Source of the DNA: an uncultured Desulfuromusa sp.
GTDB lineage: Bacteria > Desulfobacterota > Desulfuromonadia > Desulfuromonadales > Geopsychrobacteraceae
Assembly (NCBI RefSeq): GCF_963675815.1
Contig: NZ_OY776574.1
Span: forward strand, 304,001 to 368,000
DNA length: 64,000 nucleotides
Direction of reading: 5' to 3'
A program made the position numbers and the translations under genes. A model generated the notes under the pieces. The model ran no database searches, was not told the origin of the DNA, and was given only the letters and a program-made list of their open reading frames with translations. Position 1 is the first letter of the stretch. Each line of letters begins with the position of its first letter. Positions 19,324 through 28,120 of the stretch are shown here, in pieces.

Positions 19324-21930
19324 TCAAGCAGAAATCACCGCAGGCTGTTGCTTTTTCCTACGTCGGAACTGCAGTAAAAACAGCAGGGCATATAAGCCAA
19401 GGGTCGGAATATAAACCAGCTCTTTGGGTAACCTGTGGGTTGGAACCTGAAGGTTCAGGATTTCCTGATCAAAATCAACCCCTGCTTTCTCTGCGGCACT
19501 TGAGAAGACAACATTATCGATAAAAATGCGGCCTTCTTCATTGCGGGTTTCAAAACCAACCCCGGCCATACGTTCGGCACCTGTTGCTTCGTCACCAATC
19601 TTCAACATGATGACTTTGGTAAATTCCTTGCCACTCATTTTTTCACCTTTAAGGACAAGCCGTAAAGATGAATCGGGATCCATATCGGCAACATACTCCT
19701 CAAGTTGTGCCGCCGGCTCTTCAATCAATGGCGGGAAAATCCGGTCCCAGACGATACCGGGTCGGAACAACAGCAAAGCGATCACAAGCAAAGCTGCAGT
19801 CTCCCAAATACGATTTTTAACCAGCCAGAAACCCTGGGTTGCTGCCGCAAAGGCCAGCATCGCCAGCACCGCACCAACAACTGTGATCAGCAGGTGATAC
19901 CAGTGATCAATTCCGATCAGCAGCAACTGCGTATTGAAAATAAACATGAAAGGTAAAATTGCGGTACGAATATCATAGGTAAAACCCTGGATACCGGTTT
20001 TTATCGGATCACCGCCCGATATGCCGGCAGCAGCAAAAGCTGCCAGTCCAACCGGCGGCGTATCATCCGCCAGGATACCAAAGTAGAAAACAAACAGGTG
20101 AACGGCAATCAAAGGGACAATAAGACCGTTTTGAGCACCAAGATCAACGATAACAGGTGCCATCAGTGTAGACACAACAATATAGTTGGCCGTGGTCGGC
20201 AATCCCATACCGAGGATCAAGCTGATAATTGCAGTAAACAGCAAGATCATCATCAGGTTACCACCGGAGATAAATTCAACAAACTCAGTCATCACCAGCC
20301 CGATTCCCGTCAAGGTCACGGTACCGACAACAATACCGGCTGCCGAAGTCGCCACACCAATACCGATCATATTTCGGGCGCCGGCAACCATGCCGTTAAT
20401 CAGGTCGGCAAAACCGGATCTAACCGAAAAGTACTCTCCTTGAGTCTTGCGGAAAAAACCTTTAATCGGGCGCTGTGTTACAACAATAAAAATCATCAAC
20501 ACGGTTGCCCAGTAAGCAGACAAAGCCGGGGAAAGGCGCTCAACGGTCAGGCACCACATCAGTACCACGACCGGGAGCAGGAAGTAATAGCCTGCCTGGG
20601 CAGTGGGACCTAAAGGCGGCAGTTCATTGATTTCTGTCGTATGCTCCAACTCCGGAACCCGACAGGCCAACCAGAGCAGAAGCAGATAGGCCGCCAACAA
20701 CAGAACAGAAACAATATAAATCGTCGCTGCACCGCCAACAACTTTAATCCAACCTAACCCATAGTAGGTCACCCCACCGATAATAATCAGGGTCAGAATG
20801 GTAAAAACAAATGAGATCAGCCGTTGAGAAGCAGTTTTAACAATGGGCTTTTTCATCCCCTCCAGGCCCATTTTACAGGCCTCGAGATGGACGATGTAGA
20901 CCAGAGCGATATATGAGATAATCGCAGGCAAAAATGCATGTTTGATGACATCGATATAATTAATACCGACATACTCAACCATCAGGAAGGCCGCAGCGCC
21001 CATAACAGGAGGCATAAGCTGGCCATTTGTTGAGCAGGCGACCTCGATTGCGCCGGCTTTTTCAGCTTTAAAACCAACTTTCTTCATTAACGGGATGGTA
21101 AAAGTTCCGGTCGTAACAACATTGGCGATCGATGACCCCGATACCAGTCCGGTCAAGCCGGAAGAAACGACAGCAGCTTTAGCCGGCCCCCCTTTCAGAT
21201 GGCCCAGCGCCGCGAAGGCAGTGCGGATAAAATAGTTTCCCGCACCAGCCGATTCAAGCAGCGCACCAAAAAGGACAAACATGAACACCATTCCGGTGGA
21301 GACACCCAAAGCCACACCAAAGACCCCTTCAGTTCCCAACCAATAGTGAGACATCCCCTTTGCCAGACTTGCACCCTTATGGGCAATCACGTCCGGCATA
21401 TATTGACCACCAAAAGTATAAGAGATAAAAACTGTTGCAACGACCATCAATGGTGGGCCAAGTGCACGCCGGGTCGCTTCTAGCAATAGAATCAGCCCAA
21501 TAACAGAGACGATCAAATCCATCTGCGAAGGGTTTCCGGGACGATCAGCAAGAGAATTGTAAAAAATATAAAGATATGCCGAGCAAAAAGCACCAACCAG
21601 TCCAACAATCCAGTCTTGTACCGGTATATAGGTTTTAGGAGATTTCTTCAGTGTTGGAAAAGCGGTAAATGAGAGAAAAATTGCAAATGCCAGATGGATA
21701 GCCCGCGCTTCCGTATCATTGATGACAAAAAAATTAAAAATAAACGGCAGCGGAGAAGCATACCAAAGCTGAAACAGGGTCCAGATCAAGGGAACGAAAT
21801 AAAGAACTTTTTTCGAAAAAGCACCAGTCGGATTACGGGCTCCAGCTTCTGAATTGGCTAGTTCTTCGGCAAGCTTAAGATCGGCTGCCAATTCTTCTTC
21901 TGTGGTCGTACTATCGTTCGTCTTGGTCAT
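19324..21930 (-). CDS. TRAP transporter fused permease (DctQ-DctM type, TAXI partner)
   Basis: An 868-residue inner-membrane protein uniting the 4-helix small subunit (about residues 45-190) and the 12-helix large subunit (about 190-640) of a TRAP system. Visible conserved stretches include VSGSSIANVVTTGTFTIPLMKKVGF and ILGMGLPTTANYIV. Beyond the DctM core the protein has extra helices and a C-terminal soluble part (about 745-840) with a PDZ-like pattern (IFIDNVVFSSAAEKAGVDFDQEI), then a last helix and a Lys/Arg-rich tail; this resembles the DUF3394 extension known on TAXI-type fused permeases. It works with the TAXI protein encoded upstream. Substrate unknown. Confidence 0.94.
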   Translation of the reverse strand: MTKTNDSTTTEEELAADLKLAEELANSEAGARNPTGAFSKKVLYFVPLIWTLFQLWYASPLPFIFNFFVINDTEARAIHLAFAIFLSFTAFPTLKKSPKTYIPVQDWIVGLVGAFCSAYLYIFYNSLADRPGNPSQMDLIVSVIGLILLLEATRRALGPPLMVVATVFISYTFGGQYMPDVIAHKGASLAKGMSHYWLGTEGVFGVALGVSTGMVFMFVLFGALLESAGAGNYFIRTAFAALGHLKGGPAKAAVVSSGLTGLVSGSSIANVVTTGTFTIPLMKKVGFKAEKAGAIEVACSTNGQLMPPVMGAAAFLMVEYVGINYIDVIKHAFLPAIISYIALVYIVHLEACKMGLEGMKKPIVKTASQRLISFVFTILTLIIIGGVTYYGLGWIKVVGGAATIYIVSVLLLAAYLLLLWLACRVPELEHTTEINELPPLGPTAQAGYYFLLPVVVLMWCLTVERLSPALSAYWATVLMIFIVVTQRPIKGFFRKTQGEYFSVRSGFADLINGMVAGARNMIGIGVATSAAGIVVGTVTLTGIGLVMTEFVEFISGGNLMMILLFTAIISLILGMGLPTTANYIVVSTLMAPVIVDLGAQNGLIVPLIAVHLFVFYFGILADDTPPVGLAAFAAAGISGGDPIKTGIQGFTYDIRTAILPFMFIFNTQLLLIGIDHWYHLLITVVGAVLAMLAFAAATQGFWLVKNRIWETAALLVIALLLFRPGIVWDRIFPPLIEEPAAQLEEYVADMDPDSSLRLVLKGEKMSGKEFTKVIMLKIGDEATGAERMAGVGFETRNEEGRIFIDNVVFSSAAEKAGVDFDQEILNLQVPTHRLPKELVYIPTLGLYALLFLLQFRRRKKQQPAVISA

Positions 21931-22030
21931 GGCATTCTGTCCTTCGGTATGAAAAAGATACTGTGCTTTTATTTAAATAAGTTATATTTCAGATTATCAA
22001 AACTCTCAATTTTTCCACATTGACATAAGT

Positions 22031-22064
22031 AAAAAAAGTGCACCGCGTTTTGCGGTGCACTTTT
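22031..22064 (-). terminator. Intercistronic hairpin/terminator between TAXI gene and TRAP permease gene
   Basis: A perfect stem AGTGCACCGC/GCGGTGCACT (22037-22046 with 22052-22061) extended by A/T pairs; on the minus strand it is followed by seven T. It lies inside the operon, so it probably lowers permease expression relative to the binding protein or protects the upstream message. Confidence 0.88.
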
Positions 22065-22086
22065 CAAATGTGAGTCAAACAGCCAC

Positions 22087-23061
22087 TTACATCAAACCAG
22101 CTTCTTTGTAATACTTGATTGCACCGGCATGCAGCGGAGCAGAAAGACCATCTTTGATCATTTCTTCTTTTTTCAGATTAGCAAAAGCAGGATGTAGCTT
22201 CTGGAAATCTTCAAAGTTTTCAAAAACAGCTTTAACAACATTGTAGATCACATCTTCAGGCACCTTGGCTGAAGAAACAAAGGTCGCGCCGACACCGAAG
22301 GTTTTGGTGTCTTCGTCGGTACCACGATACATTCCGCCAGGGATTGTAGCTGTGCGGTAGTAGGAGTTATCTGCAATAATTTTGTCAATTTTAGGACCAC
22401 TGACATTGACCAGAACTGAGTCACAAGAGGTTGTAGCTTCCTTGATTGAGCCACTTGGATGGCCAACAACAAAAACCATGGCATCAACTTTATTATCACA
22501 CAATGCAGCTGCCTGCTCAGATGATTTCAATTCGGATGCGAGTTTGAAATCATCCATGGTCCAGCCATAAGCGTCCATAACAACTTCAATGGTTCCACGT
22601 TGACCAGAACCGGGGTTTCCGATATTGACACGCTTGCCTTTAAGGTCGACAAAGTTTTTGATCCCGGAATCTTTTCGGGCAACAACAGTGAAGGGCTCAG
22701 GGTGAACAGAAAAAACAGCGCGCAGATCTTTGTTCGGACCTTGATCGGCAAACTTGCTGGTTCCATGATAAGCATGATATTGCCAGTCAGACTGGGCAAC
22801 ACCCATGTCCAACTCGCCGGCGGCAATCGTGTTGAGATTGTAAACTGATCCACCGGTGCTCTCAACAGAACAACGAATTCCATGCTCTTTCCTGGTTTTG
22901 TTCACCAACCGGCAGATTGCGCCACCCGTTGGATAGTAAACACCAGTAACCCCACCGGTACCGATTGTAACAAATTGATTTTCAACAGCTTCAGCCTGGC
23001 TGACAGGAACAAAACTCGCAGCGACAGCAAAAGCCAACAGAAACATAAACATTTTTTTCAT
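22087..23061 (-). CDS. TAXI-family TRAP transporter substrate-binding protein
   Basis: A 324-residue periplasmic binding protein with a signal peptide ([17 protein letters not shown], cleavage after about residue 24, SQAEA). TAXI hallmarks are present: [17 protein letters not shown] at the start of the mature part and [16 protein letters not shown] in the middle. It binds the solute and delivers it to the fused permease encoded next. Known TAXI ligands are mainly amino acids or dicarboxylates such as glutamate; the ligand here is not known. It has a GGAGGAG ribosome site and a candidate sigma-54 promoter. Confidence 0.94.
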   Translation of the reverse strand: MKKMFMFLLAFAVAASFVPVSQAEAVENQFVTIGTGGVTGVYYPTGGAICRLVNKTRKEHGIRCSVESTGGSVYNLNTIAAGELDMGVAQSDWQYHAYHGTSKFADQGPNKDLRAVFSVHPEPFTVVARKDSGIKNFVDLKGKRVNIGNPGSGQRGTIEVVMDAYGWTMDDFKLASELKSSEQAAALCDNKVDAMVFVVGHPSGSIKEATTSCDSVLVNVSGPKIDKIIADNSYYRTATIPGGMYRGTDEDTKTFGVGATFVSSAKVPEDVIYNVVKAVFENFEDFQKLHPAFANLKKEEMIKDGLSAPLHAGAIKYYKEAGLM

Positions 23062-23154
23062 TGGGACTCCTCCTCAAAAAAGAATTGGTTCTGCCCACCC
23101 AATGTGGGCTGTTGTGAGTAAAACTCATTAAACTTGATACAAACACCTACTACT

Positions 23155-23170
23155 AGCAAGGAAGATACCA
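23155..23170 (-). promoter_or_regulatory. Candidate sigma-54 (-24/-12) promoter of the TAXI-TRAP operon
   Basis: On the minus strand TGGTATCTTCCTTGCT (23170-23155) has the GG and GC dinucleotides ten bases apart and the TTGC -12 box of sigma-54 promoters. The predicted start is about 80 bases before the TAXI gene. An NtrC-type activator is encoded immediately upstream, which fits. Confidence 0.65.
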
Positions 23171-23185
23171 CCATTCTGAAATAAA

Positions 23186-23269
23186 TGGTTATATGCTGTA
23201 AAATCATGGCTTCTACAGATCTGTTTTACAGGAGAAGGAAAAGACTCCACACAGAACTCCCTATAACCA
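23186..23269. promoter_or_regulatory. Candidate enhancer region for the NtrC-type activator
   Basis: Two inverted repeats lie upstream of the sigma-54 promoter: CTGTAAAA/TTTTACAG (23196-23203 and 23224-23231, 20-base gap) and TGGTTATA/TATAACCA (23186-23193 and 23262-23269). Their distance of roughly 40-120 bases from the predicted start suits an enhancer-binding protein. The rest of the 320-base gap (23062-23381) holds no gene. Confidence 0.5.
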
Positions 23270-23381
23270 AATACAGGCAAGAGCTCCACTAAATTCAGAA
23301 ATCTCATAAATTTCAGAATGTTAAAAAAAATAACCTAAAGAATAGCCATAATAAAAGTTATAAGGTTTCGGGGTTGGAAAT

Positions 23382-24782
23382 CTATTTTAGCCGTTTGCTC
23401 AAAGCTGGTTGGGAAATCCCCAACAGCCGTGCGGCAATACTTTGATTTCCCGTAGAACGCTTCATGGCCTCATCAATCAGTAATTTTCCAGCCTGTTGCA
23501 AAGTCGGCAGGTCATTCAGGCTTGCAAATGGATTGACCACTGAGAGGTCCTGTTCGTTCGGAAGATGATCCGTTTGTGTCTCAATGCGTGACAGGAAACT
23601 TTTCATCGATAGGATTTTTTGATTGTGTTGACTGACTGCATCGTAAATCATCGCTTCCAGTTCGCGAATATTTCCAGGGAAACTGTATGTTGACAACAAA
23701 GCCACTAATTCCTTGGGGGGAGTCGGTTTCTTTTTCCCTAATTTTAAGGATGCTTCGGTCAAAAAATGATCCAGCAACAAAGGAAGATCATCTTTTCTCT
23801 CTCGTAAAGAGGGCAAGTGAATATGATGTGAATAGAGACGATAATAGAGATCACGGCGAAACATTCCTGCCGCCATTTTTTCGTCCAGATCAGCATGAGT
23901 AGCAACAACCACCCGGGCAGTCATCTGCTTCGGTTGATCACTCCCGAGTGGATAATATTCCCCATTCTGCAAAAGACGTAACAATTTAACCTGCGATGCC
24001 GAACTGAGGTCGCCAATTTCATCAAGGAACAAAGTCCCCCCTGCTGCGGTCTCAATCATTCCTTTCCGTATGTTTTCGGCACCGGTAAAAGCCCCACGAA
24101 CATGCCCGAACAGGGTATCAGCAAAAACGTTATCATCAAGTCCAGCGACGTTGATCGAAACCAGTGACCCTTTTTTACTGCTCAGGGCATGAACCGCCTG
24201 GGCGACCAGTTCTTTGCCGACGCCACTTTCTCCTGTGATCAAGATGGGCTGGTTACTGGGAGCCACCGCTTCCAGATATTGAAATCTCGCCCTCATCGCA
24301 GCGTTATTGGTCACAATAGAGGCAAACACTTCAGGATTATCAAGCTGATCATGGAAAAAACGTCTGCGGATAGCGCGGTTCTCTGATTCTAATTCGATCA
24401 TCCGTATAGCACGCCGGACGCCATCCACCAGACGTTCCTCATCAACGGTCTTGACAAAATAATCAAAAGCGCCGGCACGCATACAACTCACAGCCGTTTC
24501 CAACTGATTCATACCACTGAGGATGATCACGCGAACCTGCGGATATTCAGCGACGATCTGCTCCAACAACTCATCGCCCGAGAGATGAGGCATGGTCAGG
24601 TCAAGAAGAACCAGACCAATATCGTTTTGACCAAGAAGTGTCATCACCTCCCGGCTGTCGCTACATTGCAACAGATTGGTAATACCTCCCGGCCCCTCCA
24701 GAGTCAAACTCAAGCTCCTCAACCAAGGTTGCTCATCATCAACCAATAACACCCCGAAAGAAGGAAACAGGTTCTTTTCCAT
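23382..24782 (-). CDS. Sigma-54-dependent response regulator, NtrC family
   Basis: A 466-residue regulator. Receiver domain about residues 8-125 with the phospho-acceptor Asp in VLLDLTMP (about 58); sigma-54 AAA+ domain about 145-375 with Walker A GESGVGKE, the sigma-54 contact loop GAFTGA and Walker B TLFLDEIGDL; a Fis-type helix-turn-helix at the end (SIAARLLGISQPALSKRL). It starts in the stop of the kinase gene (TGATG, 1-base overlap). Together with the kinase it should activate the adjacent sigma-54 promoter of the TAXI-TRAP genes. Confidence 0.95.
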   Translation of the reverse strand: MEKNLFPSFGVLLVDDEQPWLRSLSLTLEGPGGITNLLQCSDSREVMTLLGQNDIGLVLLDLTMPHLSGDELLEQIVAEYPQVRVIILSGMNQLETAVSCMRAGAFDYFVKTVDEERLVDGVRRAIRMIELESENRAIRRRFFHDQLDNPEVFASIVTNNAAMRARFQYLEAVAPSNQPILITGESGVGKELVAQAVHALSSKKGSLVSINVAGLDDNVFADTLFGHVRGAFTGAENIRKGMIETAAGGTLFLDEIGDLSSASQVKLLRLLQNGEYYPLGSDQPKQMTARVVVATHADLDEKMAAGMFRRDLYYRLYSHHIHLPSLRERKDDLPLLLDHFLTEASLKLGKKKPTPPKELVALLSTYSFPGNIRELEAMIYDAVSQHNQKILSMKSFLSRIETQTDHLPNEQDLSVVNPFASLNDLPTLQQAGKLLIDEAMKRSTGNQSIAARLLGISQPALSKRLK

Positions 24783-26527
24783 CAGCGCCTCTCCTCATAA
24801 ATCGGCAGCAACAATCTCACGACCATCCCCTGCCCCGGCTGAGAAGAAAACTCCAGCCGGCCAAGATGATCTTTGACGATACCTTCGGACACTGACAGTC
24901 CCAGACCGGTTCCACCAGTCTCTCTTTTCGTCGTGAAAAAAGGATCCGTTATCCGCCGTAAAGTATCTTCATCCAGTCCACACCCCTGGTCCCGGACCTC
25001 AAGAACCACCATATTGTCGTCCTGTTGTTCATAAGTGCGCAGCTCAATGGCCTGATCGACGGAGGTTAAAGCCTGACAGGCATTCAAAATCAGATTCACA
25101 ACAACCTGCTCGATGCGATGGCCATTGCCACGGAAACATGGCAGATCAGAAGCATAATCCGCTTGAAAATGTCGGGTCGCTTTGCGCAGCGCATTATCCA
25201 CCAGTCGCAATGCAGAACGGATGATGTCATTCAAATCAACCATATCATCCAAACCGGAGTCATTCCGGCGGGCAAAATCTTTCAGATCTTCAACAATCCG
25301 CTTGATCCGGTTGGAACTTTCAAGCATCTCCTCCAACATTTTCGGAATTTCCTGCCGCATACGCGAATAATCAAACCACCCCAGTTTAAAATCGCCATGT
25401 TGCCGATAATAACTCTCCAGTATCGGCTCTATACTCTGATGAGCCTTTCTTAGCTGCGGCAAGCTCAGTTGAATCAAGCCGTTGGGATTATTGATTTCAT
25501 GAGCGACTCCTGCTACCAAAACCCCAAGTGAGGTCATTTTGTCAGCATGCAAAAGCTGTTTTTGCCGAATCTGTAATTCTTCCGCGGAACGCATCCTTTC
25601 AGCAATCTCTCGCTCCAGTTCTGCGGTCCTCAAAAAAACCTGTCGCCGTAGAGTCCACGACCAGAGAGCAAATGCGATCAGAACCAACATTAACGGCCCG
25701 ATGATGAGGGCTCCATAGCGGATAAAATTTTTCCATGAAATGGGTTCCGGTTGTAAAACCCCAAGCCACTTTTCTCTGATTTGACGATATTCCCCGGATT
25801 TTTTCAGCAGAGAAAGACCTTCATTAAAACGTGCCAGCAGCTCCAGGTTTCCCTTTTTCACTGCAAAACCATAATCCTGTGCAACTAACGGACGGGCAAT
25901 AGGATGAATATGACTCAAGGTCGAATCGGTCAGGAGATATTCACCGGGAAGTTTGGCAACCAGAGCACAATCATGATGCCCTGAAGCCAGCAACCTTAAA
26001 GCATCGGCAAGGGTCTGGACCATAAACAGATCAGCGGTAATTTCATTATCGAGCATGTAATCGTGCATCACGCTCCCTTTCATCACAATAATTTCTTTAC
26101 CGGCCAGATCCTTTATCGATCGAATTGTTTTATTGTCATCACGAATCCAGATAGACTGATGGACCTTTGCGTGGGGAATGGAAAACTCAACCTCATCCAA
26201 ACGCTCTTTTGTGTGTGCCATCCCCATAAGGAGATCAACATCCCCCCGTTCCAGTGCCTGCCGCATTTCCCCCCATGAACCAAGCTGGATATTGATCTCC
26301 ATTCCCATCACCCGGGCTACAGCCTGGCTCAACTCAACGTTATAACCTGTAGGCAATCCATCCTGATCCAGATATTCATAGGGGGGATAATTGTAATCAC
26401 CACCAATCCGCACCGGCAGATCCAGTTGCGCAGGATCTTCAGCAAAAACAATTGCACTGCTGAAACCGAGCAACAGGGTGATGATCAGAATAGACGGGAA
26501 TATCTTCTTTAAATTAGAACTGTGCAT
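24782..26527 (-). CDS. Histidine kinase with a periplasmic amino-acid-binding-like sensor domain
   Basis: A 581-residue membrane kinase. A signal peptide (about 1-29) leads to a periplasmic SBP_bac_3 domain (about 38-265; GGDYNYPPYEYLDQDG, MGMAHTKERLDEVEFS), as in polar amino-acid binding proteins. A membrane helix (about 270-293), a short coiled coil, the H-box GVAHEINNPNG, and an ATPase domain with DQGCGLDE and GGTGLGLSVSEGIV follow. It should sense a small periplasmic ligand, plausibly an amino acid, and phosphorylate the adjacent NtrC-type regulator. Its start overlaps the 3' end of asnS by 14 bases, so translation is coupled to asnS. Confidence 0.94.
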   Translation of the reverse strand: MHSSNLKKIFPSILIITLLLGFSSAIVFAEDPAQLDLPVRIGGDYNYPPYEYLDQDGLPTGYNVELSQAVARVMGMEINIQLGSWGEMRQALERGDVDLLMGMAHTKERLDEVEFSIPHAKVHQSIWIRDDNKTIRSIKDLAGKEIIVMKGSVMHDYMLDNEITADLFMVQTLADALRLLASGHHDCALVAKLPGEYLLTDSTLSHIHPIARPLVAQDYGFAVKKGNLELLARFNEGLSLLKKSGEYRQIREKWLGVLQPEPISWKNFIRYGALIIGPLMLVLIAFALWSWTLRRQVFLRTAELEREIAERMRSAEELQIRQKQLLHADKMTSLGVLVAGVAHEINNPNGLIQLSLPQLRKAHQSIEPILESYYRQHGDFKLGWFDYSRMRQEIPKMLEEMLESSNRIKRIVEDLKDFARRNDSGLDDMVDLNDIIRSALRLVDNALRKATRHFQADYASDLPCFRGNGHRIEQVVVNLILNACQALTSVDQAIELRTYEQQDDNMVVLEVRDQGCGLDEDTLRRITDPFFTTKRETGGTGLGLSVSEGIVKDHLGRLEFSSQPGQGMVVRLLLPIYEERR

Positions 26528-27905
26528 GTCCCGGTGTCCGTGGAAAAGGGATCACATCGCGGATATTCTCCATGCCTGTCAAATACATTAACAAGCGCTC
26601 AAAACCAAGACCAAACCCGGCATGAGGGCAAGTTCCCCAGCGCCGGATATCCAGATACCAATCCATGTCACCACTTGCTATCCCCTGAGCAGTCATCCGG
26701 GTTTGCAGGACATCTAAACGCTCTTCCCGCTGACTACCACCAATAATTTCGCCAACCCGGGGAACGAGAAGATCCATGGCGGCAACCGTTTTTTCATCAT
26801 CATTCATACGCATGTAAAAAGCTTTGATCTGTTTTGGATAATCAGTCACGAAAACCGGAGCGGAAAAGACCTTTTCAGTCAGATATCGTTCGTGCTCGGA
26901 TTGCAGATCATGCCCCCATGTCACAGGAAATTCGAAAGACTGATCTGCTTTTTGCAACTGCTCCACAGCTTCGGTATAGGTCATCGTGTGGAATTGCGCT
27001 TTTGCAAGCGATTCCAATTTATCGATCAACCCTTTTTCAATGCGCTGATCAAAAAAGTGAAGATCCTCCTGGCAGTTTTCCAGAGCGTAGACAACCAGAT
27101 AACGGAGAAAATCCTCTCCCAGTTGACAGTTATCGAGCAGATCTGCAAAGGCAATCTCCGGTTCAATCATCCAGAATTCAGCAGCATGGCGGCTCGTGTT
27201 GGAATTTTCCGCCCGGAATGTTGGTCCAAAAGTATAAATATCGGAAAAAGCGGTCGCAAACAGTTCCCCTTGTAACTGGCCACTTACTGTCAGACCGGTA
27301 CGCTCACCAAAGAAATCCTGTGACCAGTCGACTTTACCATCTTGCTGCGGAGGGCAACTTGGATCCAAGGTACTCACCCGAAACATTTCTCCGGCCCCCT
27401 CACAATCATTTGCGGTAATAATGGGTGTCTGCACATAAACAAAGCCTCGCTGCTGAAAAAACTGATGAACAGCAAAAGCAAGGGCGCTACGCATCCGAAA
27501 CACAGCACCGAAAGTGTTGGATCGCGGTCGCAAATGAGCGATGGAGCGCAGATATTCAAGGCTGTGACGCTTTTTCTGCAACGGATAGGTTTCATCTGCG
27601 GCACCGACAATTTCAATACTTTGAGCCAGAACTTCCCATGCCTGTCCTGCCGCCGGCGATGCCACTAATTCGCCTTTCACCACCAGACAAGCTCCTGTTC
27701 CAACTTTGGAAGCAATGTCATAATTTTCGAGTTCAGGAGTCAGGACAACTTGCAGAGATGCAAAACAGCTCCCATCATTCAGGGTCACAAAGGCAACTCC
27801 CTTGCCTCGTCGGGTTGAACGCACCCAGCCTTTCACACAAACAGATGCGTCAGGCTGTTGTGACTGCAATAATTCTCTGACTGATATTCTCGATGATCCA
27901 TTCAT
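26514..27905 (-). CDS. asnS: Asparaginyl-tRNA synthetase
   Basis: Charges tRNA-Asn with asparagine. The 463-residue class II enzyme has the OB-fold anticodon domain (about 18-100; VKGWVRSTRRGKGVAFVTLNDG), motif 2 FRAENSNTSRHAAEFWMIEPE and motif 3 GFGLGFERLLMYLTG. Intact and of normal length. It is unusual that its last codons overlap the start of a sensor kinase gene, and that the three genes (asnS, kinase, regulator) lie in one unit. Confidence 0.97.
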   Translation of the reverse strand: MNGSSRISVRELLQSQQPDASVCVKGWVRSTRRGKGVAFVTLNDGSCFASLQVVLTPELENYDIASKVGTGACLVVKGELVASPAAGQAWEVLAQSIEIVGAADETYPLQKKRHSLEYLRSIAHLRPRSNTFGAVFRMRSALAFAVHQFFQQRGFVYVQTPIITANDCEGAGEMFRVSTLDPSCPPQQDGKVDWSQDFFGERTGLTVSGQLQGELFATAFSDIYTFGPTFRAENSNTSRHAAEFWMIEPEIAFADLLDNCQLGEDFLRYLVVYALENCQEDLHFFDQRIEKGLIDKLESLAKAQFHTMTYTEAVEQLQKADQSFEFPVTWGHDLQSEHERYLTEKVFSAPVFVTDYPKQIKAFYMRMNDDEKTVAAMDLLVPRVGEIIGGSQREERLDVLQTRMTAQGIASGDMDWYLDIRRWGTCPHAGFGLGFERLLMYLTGMENIRDVIPFPRTPGHAQF

Positions 27906-27987
27906 TTCGATTTTCCTTTCAAAACCAAGAGAGATCTTTTGGTCTGATTATCACCAGATTAATGCATGATCTGCAAGCGATATAAAA

Positions 27988-28016
27988 TAAAAAAGACTGT
28001 CCTTAACGGGACAGCC
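27988..28016 (-). terminator. Terminator after the large PAS kinase gene
   Basis: Stem CTGTCC/GGACAG (27997-28002 with 28009-28014) and a T-rich tail on the minus strand. It lies about 110 bases beyond the stop of the kinase gene at 28121 and before asnS. Confidence 0.7.
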
Positions 28017-28120
28017 GTAATCATCTAAAAGAGATGATGGAAATAAATCACGCGCGGGAACATCTCCAACGTTACGATGCAATAAAGCTTGTTCTCAGGA
28101 TTTCAGACGCAAACAACGAC

